Assembly (NCBI RefSeq): GCF_000327385.1
Contig: NW_008708645.1
Coordinates: 867,542 to 931,541 of the forward strand
Source: Lottia gigantea
Lineage: Eukaryota > Mollusca > Gastropoda > Lottiidae
Direction of reading: 5' to 3'
Length of the DNA: 64,000 nt
Shown here: positions 10,989-20,808 of the stretch, piece after piece
Layout: every line of letters starts with the position of its first letter
Position numbering within the stretch: the first letter of the stretch is position 1
Program-made: the position numbers and the translations under genes
Notes under the pieces: model-generated
What the model was told of the DNA's origin: nothing
What the model saw: only the letters and a program-made list of their open reading frames with translations
Databases searched by the model: none

Positions 10989-12179
10989 AACAGGCAGCAA
11001 TAACCAAAATCACAGAAGACTTTTTGATGGTATCACCAATACCACTAGTAGTACAGTGATTCATTTGATGTATAATGAACTTTTGATGTCAAGTTTTATT
11101 ATTTATTACCCCATTTCATGTGGGTGTATAAAAAATGTGTCAAATTTGGCTTGTAGGCACGATAGAGATAAACTAGATATTCATATAATATATTAATGAG
11201 ATCTCAATCAAGTTAGAAATTGGTAATATTCGGATGATGAACTGTTTCAGAGTTATTGCCCTTGTGTGCACAGCGATGAGACATTATTCATGTTTGAATT
11301 TGATGATAACTTGATGAACTGTTTCAGGTTTTTGCCTTGACTTATACATGATTTTAAGATTATTTGAAAATTCATCATCAAGCCACTAAAGGTTTTATCA
11401 TTTCTGACAGCTGGTAGTGGGTGTATGTTACCTTGCCCGGCAAGCTATTTTCTTATGATATTAGCCAAACTAATGACCTAGTTCCAGGTCAAATTTATTC
11501 ATTTCAACATCATTAAGGGGACTATTCTAACTAATTGCAAAAATAATTTTTGTAATATCTGCAAAATTCCGGAAGTTGAAATTTCAACTTTACGTGATAT
11601 GGAAACTTTGAATATTGATTTTAGCTCGCAATCAAAATGTCTACCTATCTTTAAGTTTTCATATCGATCGAAATAATGAAATTGATTTTTATAAAGATTT
11701 AGTATAAGGATTTTATAAATACAATCGATCGTAGAAGTTAGAAAAAATGTGAAAAAACTAAAAAAAATTGAAGCTAAAAAAGTCGGCGCTACTTCAGTTA
11801 TGTACCTCATTATGATCTAAATTTTTTATCCATTAAAATACGACAGGATGATGTTCTAGAACCTATTCTTAGTATTCTCACCAAATTTCATCGCAATCGG
11901 ATAATTTTTTCTGCTTTAAATCGATTTTTTTGTTCGCCATAGAAGATGTTTGAATGTCGATAAAAGGGAAACTTCAATAGTTAACCGAAAGACGGACAAA
12001 GGTAAACTTCCGAGACGATTCATAACAAAACAAACATACATAAGACCATTTCTGAGACTTTTCGTACAGACATAATATAATGGCGCAGTGTGAAAATATA
12101 TTAATTTTTTTGATACTTCTTACAAACTGAATATTTGTTTCGAACAGTTTGGATGTTTCGTACCGTTTCTACAAAATTC
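10989..12179. other. Non-coding stretch with satellite-element scars and a dispersed repeat
   Basis: A right-end motif ('ccatttcatgtgggtgtata') lies at 11112-11131 and an inverted left-end motif ('accttgcccggcaagct') near 11430-11452, so this is a decayed element. From 11480 to about 12000 the sequence is related to 5430-5850 ('aaaattccggaagttgaaat', 'atcgatcgaaataa'). No gene seen. Confidence 0.5.
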
Positions 12180-12482
12180 CATGAATACTGTAAAGTACCT
12201 TACGCTACAAGTAACCGATATGAGGCCCAAACATATCACACTTCGGCATCATACCCAAATCAGATTTGATGATCGGAACTGTTTCATTTATTAATACTGT
12301 GACCCACAAACATAGAGAATGTCTCTGGAGGACTATGAGCCATCCCAGTGACACATATTGCCAGAAACAGGCTTTCAAAACCACAATATATCGTGTATAA
12401 ACTGCTCACACTTCAGTATTATACCTCTACCTGAAGTGACGTTCAGAATTGTTTCAACTCTTGGCATTATAACCCAAGTAGT
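12180..12482 (+). repeat. ~177-bp satellite, left of the Polinton
   Basis: Two diverged units, at about 12238 and 12407, of the repeat marked by 'acttcagtattatacctct', 'gaagtga', 'ttgtttcaac' and 'ggactatgag'. The same family resumes at 29955-30600 on the other side of the Polinton, so the Polinton appears to lie inside this satellite. Confidence 0.65.
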
Positions 12483-12556
12483 ACCTTTCAATATGGTCGC
12501 AAGGGATTCCCCATTCCATTTCATTTCATGGGGAAAGTGCGACCATATTGAAAGGT
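12483..12556. repeat. Perfect 19-bp inverted repeat with inner 6-bp stem (hairpin, MITE-like)
   Basis: Arms ACCTTTCAATATGGTCGCA and TGCGACCATATTGAAAGGT are perfectly complementary. Inside them a second stem CCCCAT/ATGGGG forms on the same axis, leaving a 13-base loop. The 74-bp cruciform-prone unit abuts the left terminal repeats of the Polinton. It may be a tiny foldback or MITE, or a terminal structure of the Polinton; the right end shows no partner. Confidence 0.8.
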
Positions 12557-12772
12557 CCAAAAAAAGACCTAAACACCCTACATTTCATAAATTCTTACAC
12601 CAAAAAAGACCTAAACACCCTACATTTCATAAATTCTTACACCAAAAAAGACCTAAACACCCTACATTTCATAAATTCTTACACCAAAAAAGACCTAAAC
12701 ACCCTACATTTCATAAATTCTTACACGAAAAAACACCTAAACACCCTACATTTCATAAATTCCTATACTAAA
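12557..12772 (+). repeat. Left terminal 42-bp repeats of the Polinton (5 copies)
   Basis: Unit contains 'gacctaaacaccctacattt' followed by 'cataaattcttacacc'. Because 42 is a multiple of three, the array reads as a 14-residue peptide repeat DLNTLHFINSYTKK. The inverted counterpart is at 29757-29952. Confidence 0.9.
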
Positions 12773-12779
12773 AACTATT

Positions 12780-13096
12780 GCATGAGAGATGAAATAAATG
12801 ATCACAAATATAACAAAGGTAAATTTTATGCTATAACAAATATACATACTTCCGATCAAAAAGGAGTTCATCATTCTGCTTTGCACAAAAACTCTTCAAA
12901 TAACTTATATTTCTTCGATTCTTTTGGATTAGAACCAACTGAAGAGATAATGAAATTGACTAATAAAACAATCAAATGTTCTACCTTTCAAATTCAATTA
13001 TCGGGACAAATGTTTTGTGGACAGCTTTCACTTTGGGTTTTACATCAGTTGAGTTTAGGAAAACAGTTTGAAGAAATTGTAATAAATTTAACTTAA
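12780..13096 (+). pseudogene. Polinton cysteine protease (adenain-like, Ulp1 fold)
   Basis: Visible signature: a histidine in 'VHHSALHKN', then 'NLYFFDSFG', then 'SGQMFCGQLSLWVLHQL', the His / Asp-like / Gln-x5-Cys order of the adenovirus-type protease that Polintons use for capsid maturation. The part lies immediately inside the left terminal repeats, and the repeat peptide runs in frame into it. Fossil; part of the Polinton above. Confidence 0.75.
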
Positions 13097-13142
13097 TAAA
13101 AATGGTGAACAAGTTTGGATTAGGTTCTTTATCTTTAGAAAC

Positions 13143-14930
13143 TAAAAGATAGCTTGCAATGCAAGATAACATACGCCCACTGGCAGCTGTCAGAAATGAT
13201 AAAACAGTCTTTAGTGACTGAAGTACGAATTTTCTCATATTGAAGAAATTATTTATGCTGAATAATTCCACAAAATTTTTTAAAATCAATATCAATAACC
13301 CAAATACAACAAACAATTAAATCACACAGCTCTAATCAACTGCAGAAAACAAATTTTGACGCGTGTTTAAAAAGTCAAGGGCAATAACTCAAAAAATTTT
13401 ATCAAAAATATCTCTTGTTAGAACTTGTCCGAGATCATATCAATTCCAATGATCACACCAAGTTTCATCAAAATCGGTTGAAAACTGTAGCTTCTATTGT
13501 GCTCACAAACAAATTTTGACGCGTATTTCTTAAGTTAATGGCAATAACTCAAAAACATTTCATCGAAAATGCGTCAAGTTAGAACTTGTCCGTCCGAGAT
13601 CTTATAAATTTCAATGATCACACCAAGTTTCATCAGAATCGGTTGAAAACTGTAGCTTCTATTGTGCTCACGAACAAATTTTGACGCGTTTTTACAAAGT
13701 CAAGGGCAATAACTTGAAAACCGTTCATCAAAAATGCATCAAGTTAGAACTTGTCCGAGATCTTATCAATTCCAATGATCACACCAAGTTTCATCAGAAT
13801 CGGTTGAAAACTGTAGCTTCAATCCTGCTCACGAACTATTTTTAACAAATTTTGACGCGTTTTTACAAAGTCAAGGGCAATAACTCAAAAACCGTTCATT
13901 GAAAATGCGTCAAATTAAGAATCGTCCGAGATCTTATCAATTCCAATCATCACACCAAGTTTCATCAGAATCGGTTCAAAACTGTAGCGTCAATCCTGCT
14001 CACAAACTTTTTAAAAAAAATTTCAACACGTTTTAACAAAGTCAAGGGCAATAACTCAAAAACCCTTCATCGAAAATGCGTCAAGTTAGAACTTGTCCGA
14101 GATCTTATGAATTTCAATGATCACACCAAGTTTCATCAGAATCGGTTGAAAACTGTAGCGTCAATCCTGCTCACAAACTATTTTCAACAAATTTCGACGC
14201 ATTTTAACAAAGTCAAAGGCAATAACTCAAAAACCGTTCATCGAAAATGCGTCAAGTTAGAACTTGTCCGAGATCTTATCAATTCCAATGATCACACCAA
14301 GTTTCATCAGAATTGGTTGAAAACTGTAGCGTCAATCCTGCTCACAAACTATTTTGAACAAATTTCGACGCATTTTAACAAAGTCAAAGGCAATAACTCA
14401 AAAACCGTTCATCGAAAATGCGTCAAATTAGAACTTGTCCGAGATCTTATCAATTCCAATGATCACACCAAGTTTCATCAGAATTGGTTGAAAACTGTAG
14501 CGTCAATCCTGCTCACGATATATTTTTAACAAATTTCAACGCGTTTTAACAAAGTCAAGGGCAATAACTCAAAAACCGTTCATCGAAAATGCGTCAAGTT
14601 AGAACTTGTCCGAGATCTTATGAATTCCAAAGATCACACCAGGTTTCAGCACAATCGGATGAAAACTGTAGCTTCAATCCTGCTCACAAACAATTTTTAA
14701 CAAATTTCAAGGCATTCTGATTCAAGGGCAATATCTCAAAAACCGTTCATCGAAAATATGTCAAATTCGAACTTTACCGAGATCTTATCAATCTAAAGCA
14801 TCACACCAAGTTTTATCAAAATCAGATAAAAACTGTAGTCTCTATAGTGCTCACAAGAAATGTTGACGGACGGACCGACGGACAGGACGACGACAATATA
14901 CGACCACATATTCATGTGGGCGTATAAAAA
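13143..14930 (+). mobile_element. Type 2 satellite element (171-bp units) inserted in the Polinton
   Basis: Left end at about 13147 with hairpin CTTGCA-a-TGCAAG and 'catacgcccactggcagct', followed by ~200 bp of unique left arm. Then come about nine units with 171-bp period ('agatctta' at 14100, 14271, 14442, 14613) marked by 'tttcatcagaatcggttg' and 'tcaagggcaataactcaaa'. The right end has a 'gacggacggaccgacgg' tract and a hairpin TATACG-A-CCACAT / ATGTGG-G-CGTATA ending near 14926. It is complete at both ends and sits between Polinton parts. A 140-residue open frame at 14107-14529 is two repeat units read through and not a gene. Confidence 0.85.
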
Positions 14931-14949
14931 ACCATTTAGAAGATAAAAT

Positions 14950-16018
14950 AAGTAATGTGAAAAGATTCTTCAAACATCAATTAAATAATAAAAATTATGT
15001 TAATGAAACTAAACTACAACAAGAGGTAAAGGGTTTGATAAGTTTTATTCAAAAACAATTGGTCAACGTAGTGAACAAAACTGAGTTACAAAATTTAATT
15101 TCATTTATATCTAAATTAGATGATAAGATTGCAAAACAAAAATGAGACATTCAACAATTAATAGATAACATTCCAGATGAAAATGAAGATACGTTTCAAC
15201 AGGAATTAAATGCTCTGGAAACTAAACTTAACAGTGAATTACAAAAAGAACTAACAAATATTAAACAACAAATACAAAACTTAGATGATAGCGAAATTAA
15301 AACCTATATTCAACAACAAATACAAAATATTGATGATAGTGAAATCAAAACATATATTCAACAACAAATACAGAATATTGATGATAGTGTTAATCAACAA
15401 CAGATAACCACTATTAATAACATAGTTTTAAAACAGGACAAAAATATACTCGCATTAGAAAAGTATCTCAAGAAAGAAAATAAATCATATCATTTCAATC
15501 TTCCATTTGTAACTTTGAGTTATAGACATAGCCAAGCTTCTATTACTGATAATATTGATAAATCAAAAGATTATGAATTGAAAAAATATGGATTTACAGC
15601 AAATATAAGAGTATTTTCTCCAGATTCAACCTCCCCCTATGAAATATTTGATTCTCAATTTTCTTTACGAGGAAAAATTGTAATTGAAATTATTTTTCCT
15701 ATACAGGTAAAAGTTGATTCAATATTCTTCAGACAAAACTTATATTCATATAATAAATTTAACGCTCGTAAAGTTCTTCAGTTTATCAATGGTACAAAAA
15801 AGGTAGAAACTAAAGAATTAGAAATTAACGAAGAAAACAACAAGGCTAATCACTTATATGAAATTAAAACGAGTGGAAAATATATAGATAGGTTTAGAAT
15901 GTTGATCATACCAGATAATGAAGAAGATGAACTTTCATTGAGTGATTTTGATATGATATTGGAGACGGAAACTTCACCATCAATGAATATCATTAAAAAT
16001 CCAGAACCAGAAAAATAA
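14950..16018 (+). pseudogene. Polinton fibre-like coiled-coil protein with C-terminal globular part
   Basis: The first ~180 residues are rich in Q, N, K, E and I with heptad-like spacing and a tandem motif 'IQNIDDSEIKTYIQQQ' repeated three times, typical of a trimeric coiled-coil stalk. A beta-rich region of ~165 residues follows ('YGFTANIRVFSPDS', 'IVIEIIFPIQVKVDSIFF', 'YIDRFRMLIIPDNEED'). I do not recognise the globular part. Stalk plus terminal domain suggests a capsid spike or attachment fibre; this is inference from architecture and from its place in the Polinton. Fossil. Confidence 0.5.
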
Positions 16019-16079
16019 GCAAGCAGTTATGACTTTTTACGAACGACAGACTTTGAATACGTAAAACTATATTTTGTTA

Positions 16080-16469
16080 ATAAAAGTTTTTTTTTACATA
16101 AAGACGGAATTATCTATCCAGATAATTTTTTTTACCTCAATCGATATTCATAAAAGTAATCAAGGTAAACAATTTATAATATTTTCATTAATAATTGAAC
16201 GTAATGATGGAACAGAAGTTGGAGGTAAATATACATGTAGACGTATAATAAGAATCAATATCGAAAAACCAAAATTTTCAGTTCATCTGAATAAGATTAA
16301 TGATTCGAAAGAACAAATATCCTTAGTAACTGTAAAAGTTTTTATTATTAAACCTGAAATAATTATAACAGATCATGAAAAAATAAAGAATGCACAACTT
16401 ATTGGGAAACCTATTGTTGATGTTAAACACTTTCCATCTTTTGCTTTATCAGATGTTCATTTAATTTAA
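16080..16469 (+). pseudogene. Polinton hypothetical protein
   Basis: Open frame of about 130 residues in the Polinton gene order, between the fibre-like part and the membrane protein. It is beta-strand rich ('QFIIFSLIIERNDGTEVGGK', 'VTVKVFIIKPEIIITD'). No family recognised; possibly a single-jelly-roll or accessory virion protein. The first part is low-complexity and its start is uncertain. Fossil. Confidence 0.35.
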
Positions 16470-16502
16470 TTACCTAAAAAACTAGAAAGCAGACAAAACT
16501 AC

Positions 16503-16925
16503 ATGATAGAAATACAAAATGAACTGAAAGAAAAACTAAAACACTTTAACAAATGCAGAAAAACATGGAGTAGAATTGATTCTGTTTTCAAAACATTAAG
16601 CACAGTTCTAACAGTAGGGATAACGGTGGCAACAGACATAACCGATGGATTAATGCTTCCAATAATTGTCCCAACTGTATTAGCCGCGTTCACTGCCGTT
16701 CAAACTTCATCTTGTGGATTGATTACTTTAGGTTTTACATCAAAACAGAAATCTCATTATAAAAAGAAAACAGAAATTTTAAATACATATCTTAATAAAT
16801 TGTTTATATTTTTCGAAAGATTGAGAGAAGATAAGAACATAACCATTGAAGAATTAGAAAAATTCAATGAAATTTTAGATAAATTTGATGTAGAAATATC
16901 ATCAATAAAAGTTAGAAATTCCTAG
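16503..16925 (+). pseudogene. Polinton small membrane protein with two hydrophobic segments
   Basis: About 140 residues: an N-terminal amphipathic helix ('MIEIQNELKEKLKHFNKCRK'), two hydrophobic stretches around residues 30-50 and 52-80 ('LSTVLTVGITVATDITDG', 'MLPIIVPTVLAAFTAVQ') separated by a short turn, then a charged helical tail ('KKKTEILNTYLNKLFIFFER', 'NITIEELEKFNEILDKF'). Hairpin-type membrane topology. It lies just upstream of the polymerase. Function unknown; a membrane-active or holin-like role is only a guess. Fossil. Confidence 0.45.
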
Positions 16926-18061
16926 TTAAAAATAGTTGCTTAAAAAATATGAAATTTTAGACGATGAAACATTCATATTAAATGAACTTTTTTTCAATAT
17001 TATTAAGCTTATCTCTGATAAATTTGATACATTTAAAGGACAAATTGAATTAGATGGAGAGATAATTCAAGATGGAGCACACAAACAAAGCATGCAATTT
17101 GTAGGCTTTAATGCCAAAACTTTTCACATATTCTTCGCAACTGTTGATGTAAAATCGGATGCTTCTGATTGGTATTTCTCAGGAAAAATCATTTTACGTA
17201 GAAAAAATTTCAAAGAAATAAAAAGATCAAAAAAGGGTAGTGGTGTTACCCTACTCAAAAAGATAAATGAATATGGTAGCGGTATAAATTGTTATGTACC
17301 AAGCGATGGATACTGCTTTGTAAAGTGTGTAAATCACATCATGAACAAAGACTACACAAAAGAATTTCAAGATTTCATCAACAGTTTTTCAAAATCAAAC
17401 AGAAAAGGAGTTGTGACAACTGCTAGAATCTGTGAATTCAATAAGAAATTTAATACTTATTTTCAAATTTATATGCCCAAACATAGACATTTTCAACCAA
17501 AGAAAGTATCCGAAGAATTAGATTGGGTATTTTACTTACATAAATCGCATTTCTGTCTCATTAGAAGAAATAACAAAACCTTAGGTATTAAAGAAATAGA
17601 AGATAATTACGATGAAAACGTATGGAGAACTTGTGGAGATGATAATGCGGTAACAGAAGTTTCACCTCTAAAACTAAATGTTTTTCCAACAATTCAAGAT
17701 GATTGTTTATACACATGGGATTGCGAAACCTATAGCGAAAAAGAAACGAATAAAGCCATTCCTTATTCTTGCACGTTAATTAATTTAGAAAAATGTTAGA
17801 CAGTATAAAACATAACTTTCCAGATTTAAATCCCACTGATAGTGTTCCGAAAAAGAAAACGTAGAAAAAGTTTACTCACATACACACCCTTTTATAAGAT
17901 ATTTTATCAGACAATCCATTAAAGGAGGAAGAGTTTCGGCAAATCGAAAATCATTTGAAACGAATAAAATGAATGAAATTTGTAATATATTAAAGGAATA
18001 CACAGAACTTGAGAGTAGTAATATAATTGACTTATTTAAAGAATACAGTAAAAGTAAAAAA

Positions 18062-18989
18062 GAGGATAGCTTGCGCTGCAAGGTAACATACACCCACTGG
18101 CAGCTGTCAGAAATAATAAAACAGTCTTAAGTGACTAAAGTATGAATTTTCTCATATTGAAGAAATTATTTATGCTGAATAATTCCACAAAATTTTTTAA
18201 AATCAATATCAATAACCCAAATACAACAAACAATTAAATCACACAGCTCTAATCAAGGGCAAAAAACAACTTTTGACGCTTGTTTACAAAGTCAAGGGCA
18301 ATAACTCAAAAAATGTTCATCAAAAATATCTCTTGTTAGAACTTGTCTGAGATCTTATCAATTGCAATGAACACACCAAGTTTCATCAGAATCGGTTGAA
18401 AACTGTAGCTTCTATTGTGCTCACAAACAAATTTTGACGCGTTTTTCGTAAGTCAATGGCATTAACTCAAAAACATTTCATCGAAAATGCGTCAAGTTAG
18501 AACTTGTCCGAGATCTTATCAATTTCAATGATCACACCAAGTTTCATCAGAATCGGTTGAAAACTGTAGCTTCTATTGTGCTCACGAACAAATTTTGACG
18601 CGTTTTTACAAAGTCAAGGGCAATAACTCAAAAACCGTTCATCGAAAATGCGTCATGTTAGAACTTGTCGGAGATCTTATAAATTCCAATGATCACACCA
18701 AGTTTCATCAGAATCGGATGAAAACTGTAGCTTCAATCCTGCTCACGAACAATTTTTAACAAATTTCAAGGCGTTCTAAGTCAAAGGCAATATCTCAAAA
18801 ACCGTTCATCGAAAATATGTCAAATTCGAACTTGACCGAGATCTTATCAATCTAAAGCATCACACCAAGTTTCATCAAAATCAGATAAAAACTGTACTCT
18901 CTATAGTGCTCACAAGAAATGTTGACGGACGGACGGACCGACGGACAGAGGCGACGACAATATACGACCACATATTCATGTAGGCGTAT
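18062..18989 (+). mobile_element. Type 2 satellite element, complete, inserted in the polymerase part of the Polinton
   Basis: Left end 'gatagcttgcgctgcaaggt' (arms CTTGC/GCAAG), unique left arm nearly identical to that at 13147-13330, about four 171-bp units, a GACG-rich tract at 18924-18948 and a right-end hairpin at 18960-18989. High similarity to the copy at 13143-14930 suggests related or recent insertions. Confidence 0.85.
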
Positions 18990-19527
18990 AAAAACCGTTC
19001 ATTGAAAATACGTCAAGTTAGAACTTATCCGAGATCTTATCAATTCCAATGATCACACCAAGTTTCATCAGAATCGGTTGAAAACTGTAGCTTCAATCCT
19101 GCTCACGAACTATTTTTAACAAATTTTGACGTGTTTTTACAAAGTCAAGGTCAATAACTCAAAAACCGTTCATCGAAAATGCGTCAAGTTAGAACTTGTC
19201 CGAGATATTATCAATTCCAATGATCACACCAGGTTTCATCAGAATCGGTTGAAAACTGTAGCTTCAATCCTGCTCACGAACTATTTTTAACAAATTTCAA
19301 CGCGTTTTAACAAAGTCAAGGGCAATAACTCAAAAACCGTTCATCGAAAATATGTCAAATTCGAACTTGACCGAGATCTTTTCCATCTAAAGCATCACAC
19401 CAAGTTTTATCAAAATCAGATAAAAACTGTAGTCTCTATAGTGCTCACAAGAAATGTTGACGGACGGACCGACGGAAAGGGACGACGACAATAAACGACA
19501 TTCATGTGGGTGTATAATAAAACGGAA
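18990..19527 (+). repeat. Second, left-truncated type 2 array in tandem with the preceding element
   Basis: Directly after the right end of the previous element, further 171-bp units start mid-unit ('cgttcattgaaaatacgtca') and end in another GACG tract and a right-end motif ('attcatgtgggtgtataa'). This looks like a tandem of two elements that lost the second left end, or internal duplication. Confidence 0.75.
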
Positions 19528-19954
19528 GTTAATTCAAAACTTAAAAAAATAAAATGTACTAAACTAATGGCCTTTGATGCTAACGATTTGTACGCTTCCG
19601 CCATGTCGGATTTAGACAGCGAATATCCAAAAGCGGAAAGTGGTAGACCATTTCTACCGAAAAAAGAAAATGAAGAATTTGTTAAAGAGTATGGAAAATC
19701 TTAATATGGTGTACTTTTGTATTTGATAAATAATTAATGATTGAATTGAATGCCACTATCCTTTTCGCAGAAAAAAAATTCGTGAGGGTGAAAAAGTGAT
19801 ATTTTGATGGAAAATCGATGATTTGTACAGAAAACCACGAGCCCGTTCCGGAAATATCCGAATGTACGCTAATGTATGCGTGACGTAAATTATGGACTTT
19901 ACGCGGTTGTTTCTGGGAACGCTACACTGACAGATAAACAATGTGGCAGGCGTT

Positions 19955-20185
19955 ATGTATTATAATGAAAACGATTCGTCAAGCACTCACAGTTCATCCC
20001 ATTCTGAAGACGAAGAAGATGACTACGAAATGTTTGGGGGTGTGGTGGGCTACCAGTTCGAGCCAGTTAGGCGTCCTCGGGAAGGGGTGACTGACAGTGA
20101 AAGGCCAAACCAAGACGATGACACTGCCAAAATTCATGAAAATGGAGATCGATTGAGAAATAAATTTATAATGACTTGTTCGTAG
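19955..20185 (+). pseudogene. Acidic exon-like open frame resembling the N-terminus of P2X7-C-domain proteins
   Basis: From ATG 19955 (19943 is a GTG upstream in the same frame) 76 codons: a Ser/His-rich stretch, 'SEDEEDDYEMFGGVVGYQF', 'EPVRRP', then 'KIHENGDRLRN'. Invertebrate proteins annotated as P2X purinoceptor 7-like often have an acidic leader, a 'YQFEP' motif and then a Cys-rich P2RX7-C zinc-binding domain introduced by 'RLGNT-W-C'. Here the frame ends before any such Cys cluster. I infer a captured or duplicated first exon. The similarity is from memory of the family and weak. Confidence 0.3.
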
Positions 20186-20777
20186 CGTTCATTTTGTATT
20201 AAAAATCGCCCGCTTCAAAATATTCACATCTCCTCTCGATGAAAAACTTTACAGAATTAAAATATCTTGATTAGTCTTTGAGATATTCCATGATGAATGG
20301 GGTAAATAGTGGAGAAATATGGTCGTTTTTTGTATGAATTCTTCACACTCATTTTATAAGTGATATACAGAACAAGTCATTATGAGATTAAAACTATTTT
20401 ATAACACATGTAACTTAATTATAATTTATTTTAAAGACAATAGGGAATTTTCATAACATCTTGAATTCCTACATTCCCAAATCTGAATTGGTAAAACAAA
20501 CACATAGGATAGGCCTACCAATTAATGATAAAGTGAAAGTAGACCTTCTGATCAAATAATTGAAATAATATGAAATTATCTGCTCAAAATATACTTTAAA
20601 TTAAGAAATGATAGTTTTAAATCATTTATGAGTTTAGTTTTCGGGGAAGGGAGGGTTTGATTCTCCCAAATGTACAGGCCTAGGGTGGAGCAGACACTTT
20701 ATTTAGAAATTAGGATTAAGGGTCTTGATATTGGGTTTTCTTCTGTTCTTATTCTGATCTGAAATTAGAAAAAATAA

Positions 20778-20794
20778 CTCGCCCGATGGGCGAG
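20778..20794. repeat. 7-bp perfect stem with 3-base loop just 3' of ORF2
   Basis: CTCGCCC-GAT-GGGCGAG lies 14 bases beyond the ORF2 stop codon (on the minus strand CTCGCCC-ATC-GGGCGAG). It is GC-rich in an AT-rich context. It could be a 3' recognition hairpin for the element's reverse transcriptase; I saw no hammerhead-ribozyme core around it. Confidence 0.7.
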
Positions 20795-20808
20795 AAGTAT
20801 AGTATCTG

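Noticed and set aside
14107-14529. 140-codon frame with two near-identical halves
   Set aside because: It is two and a half 171-bp satellite units; the other units are closed by stops.
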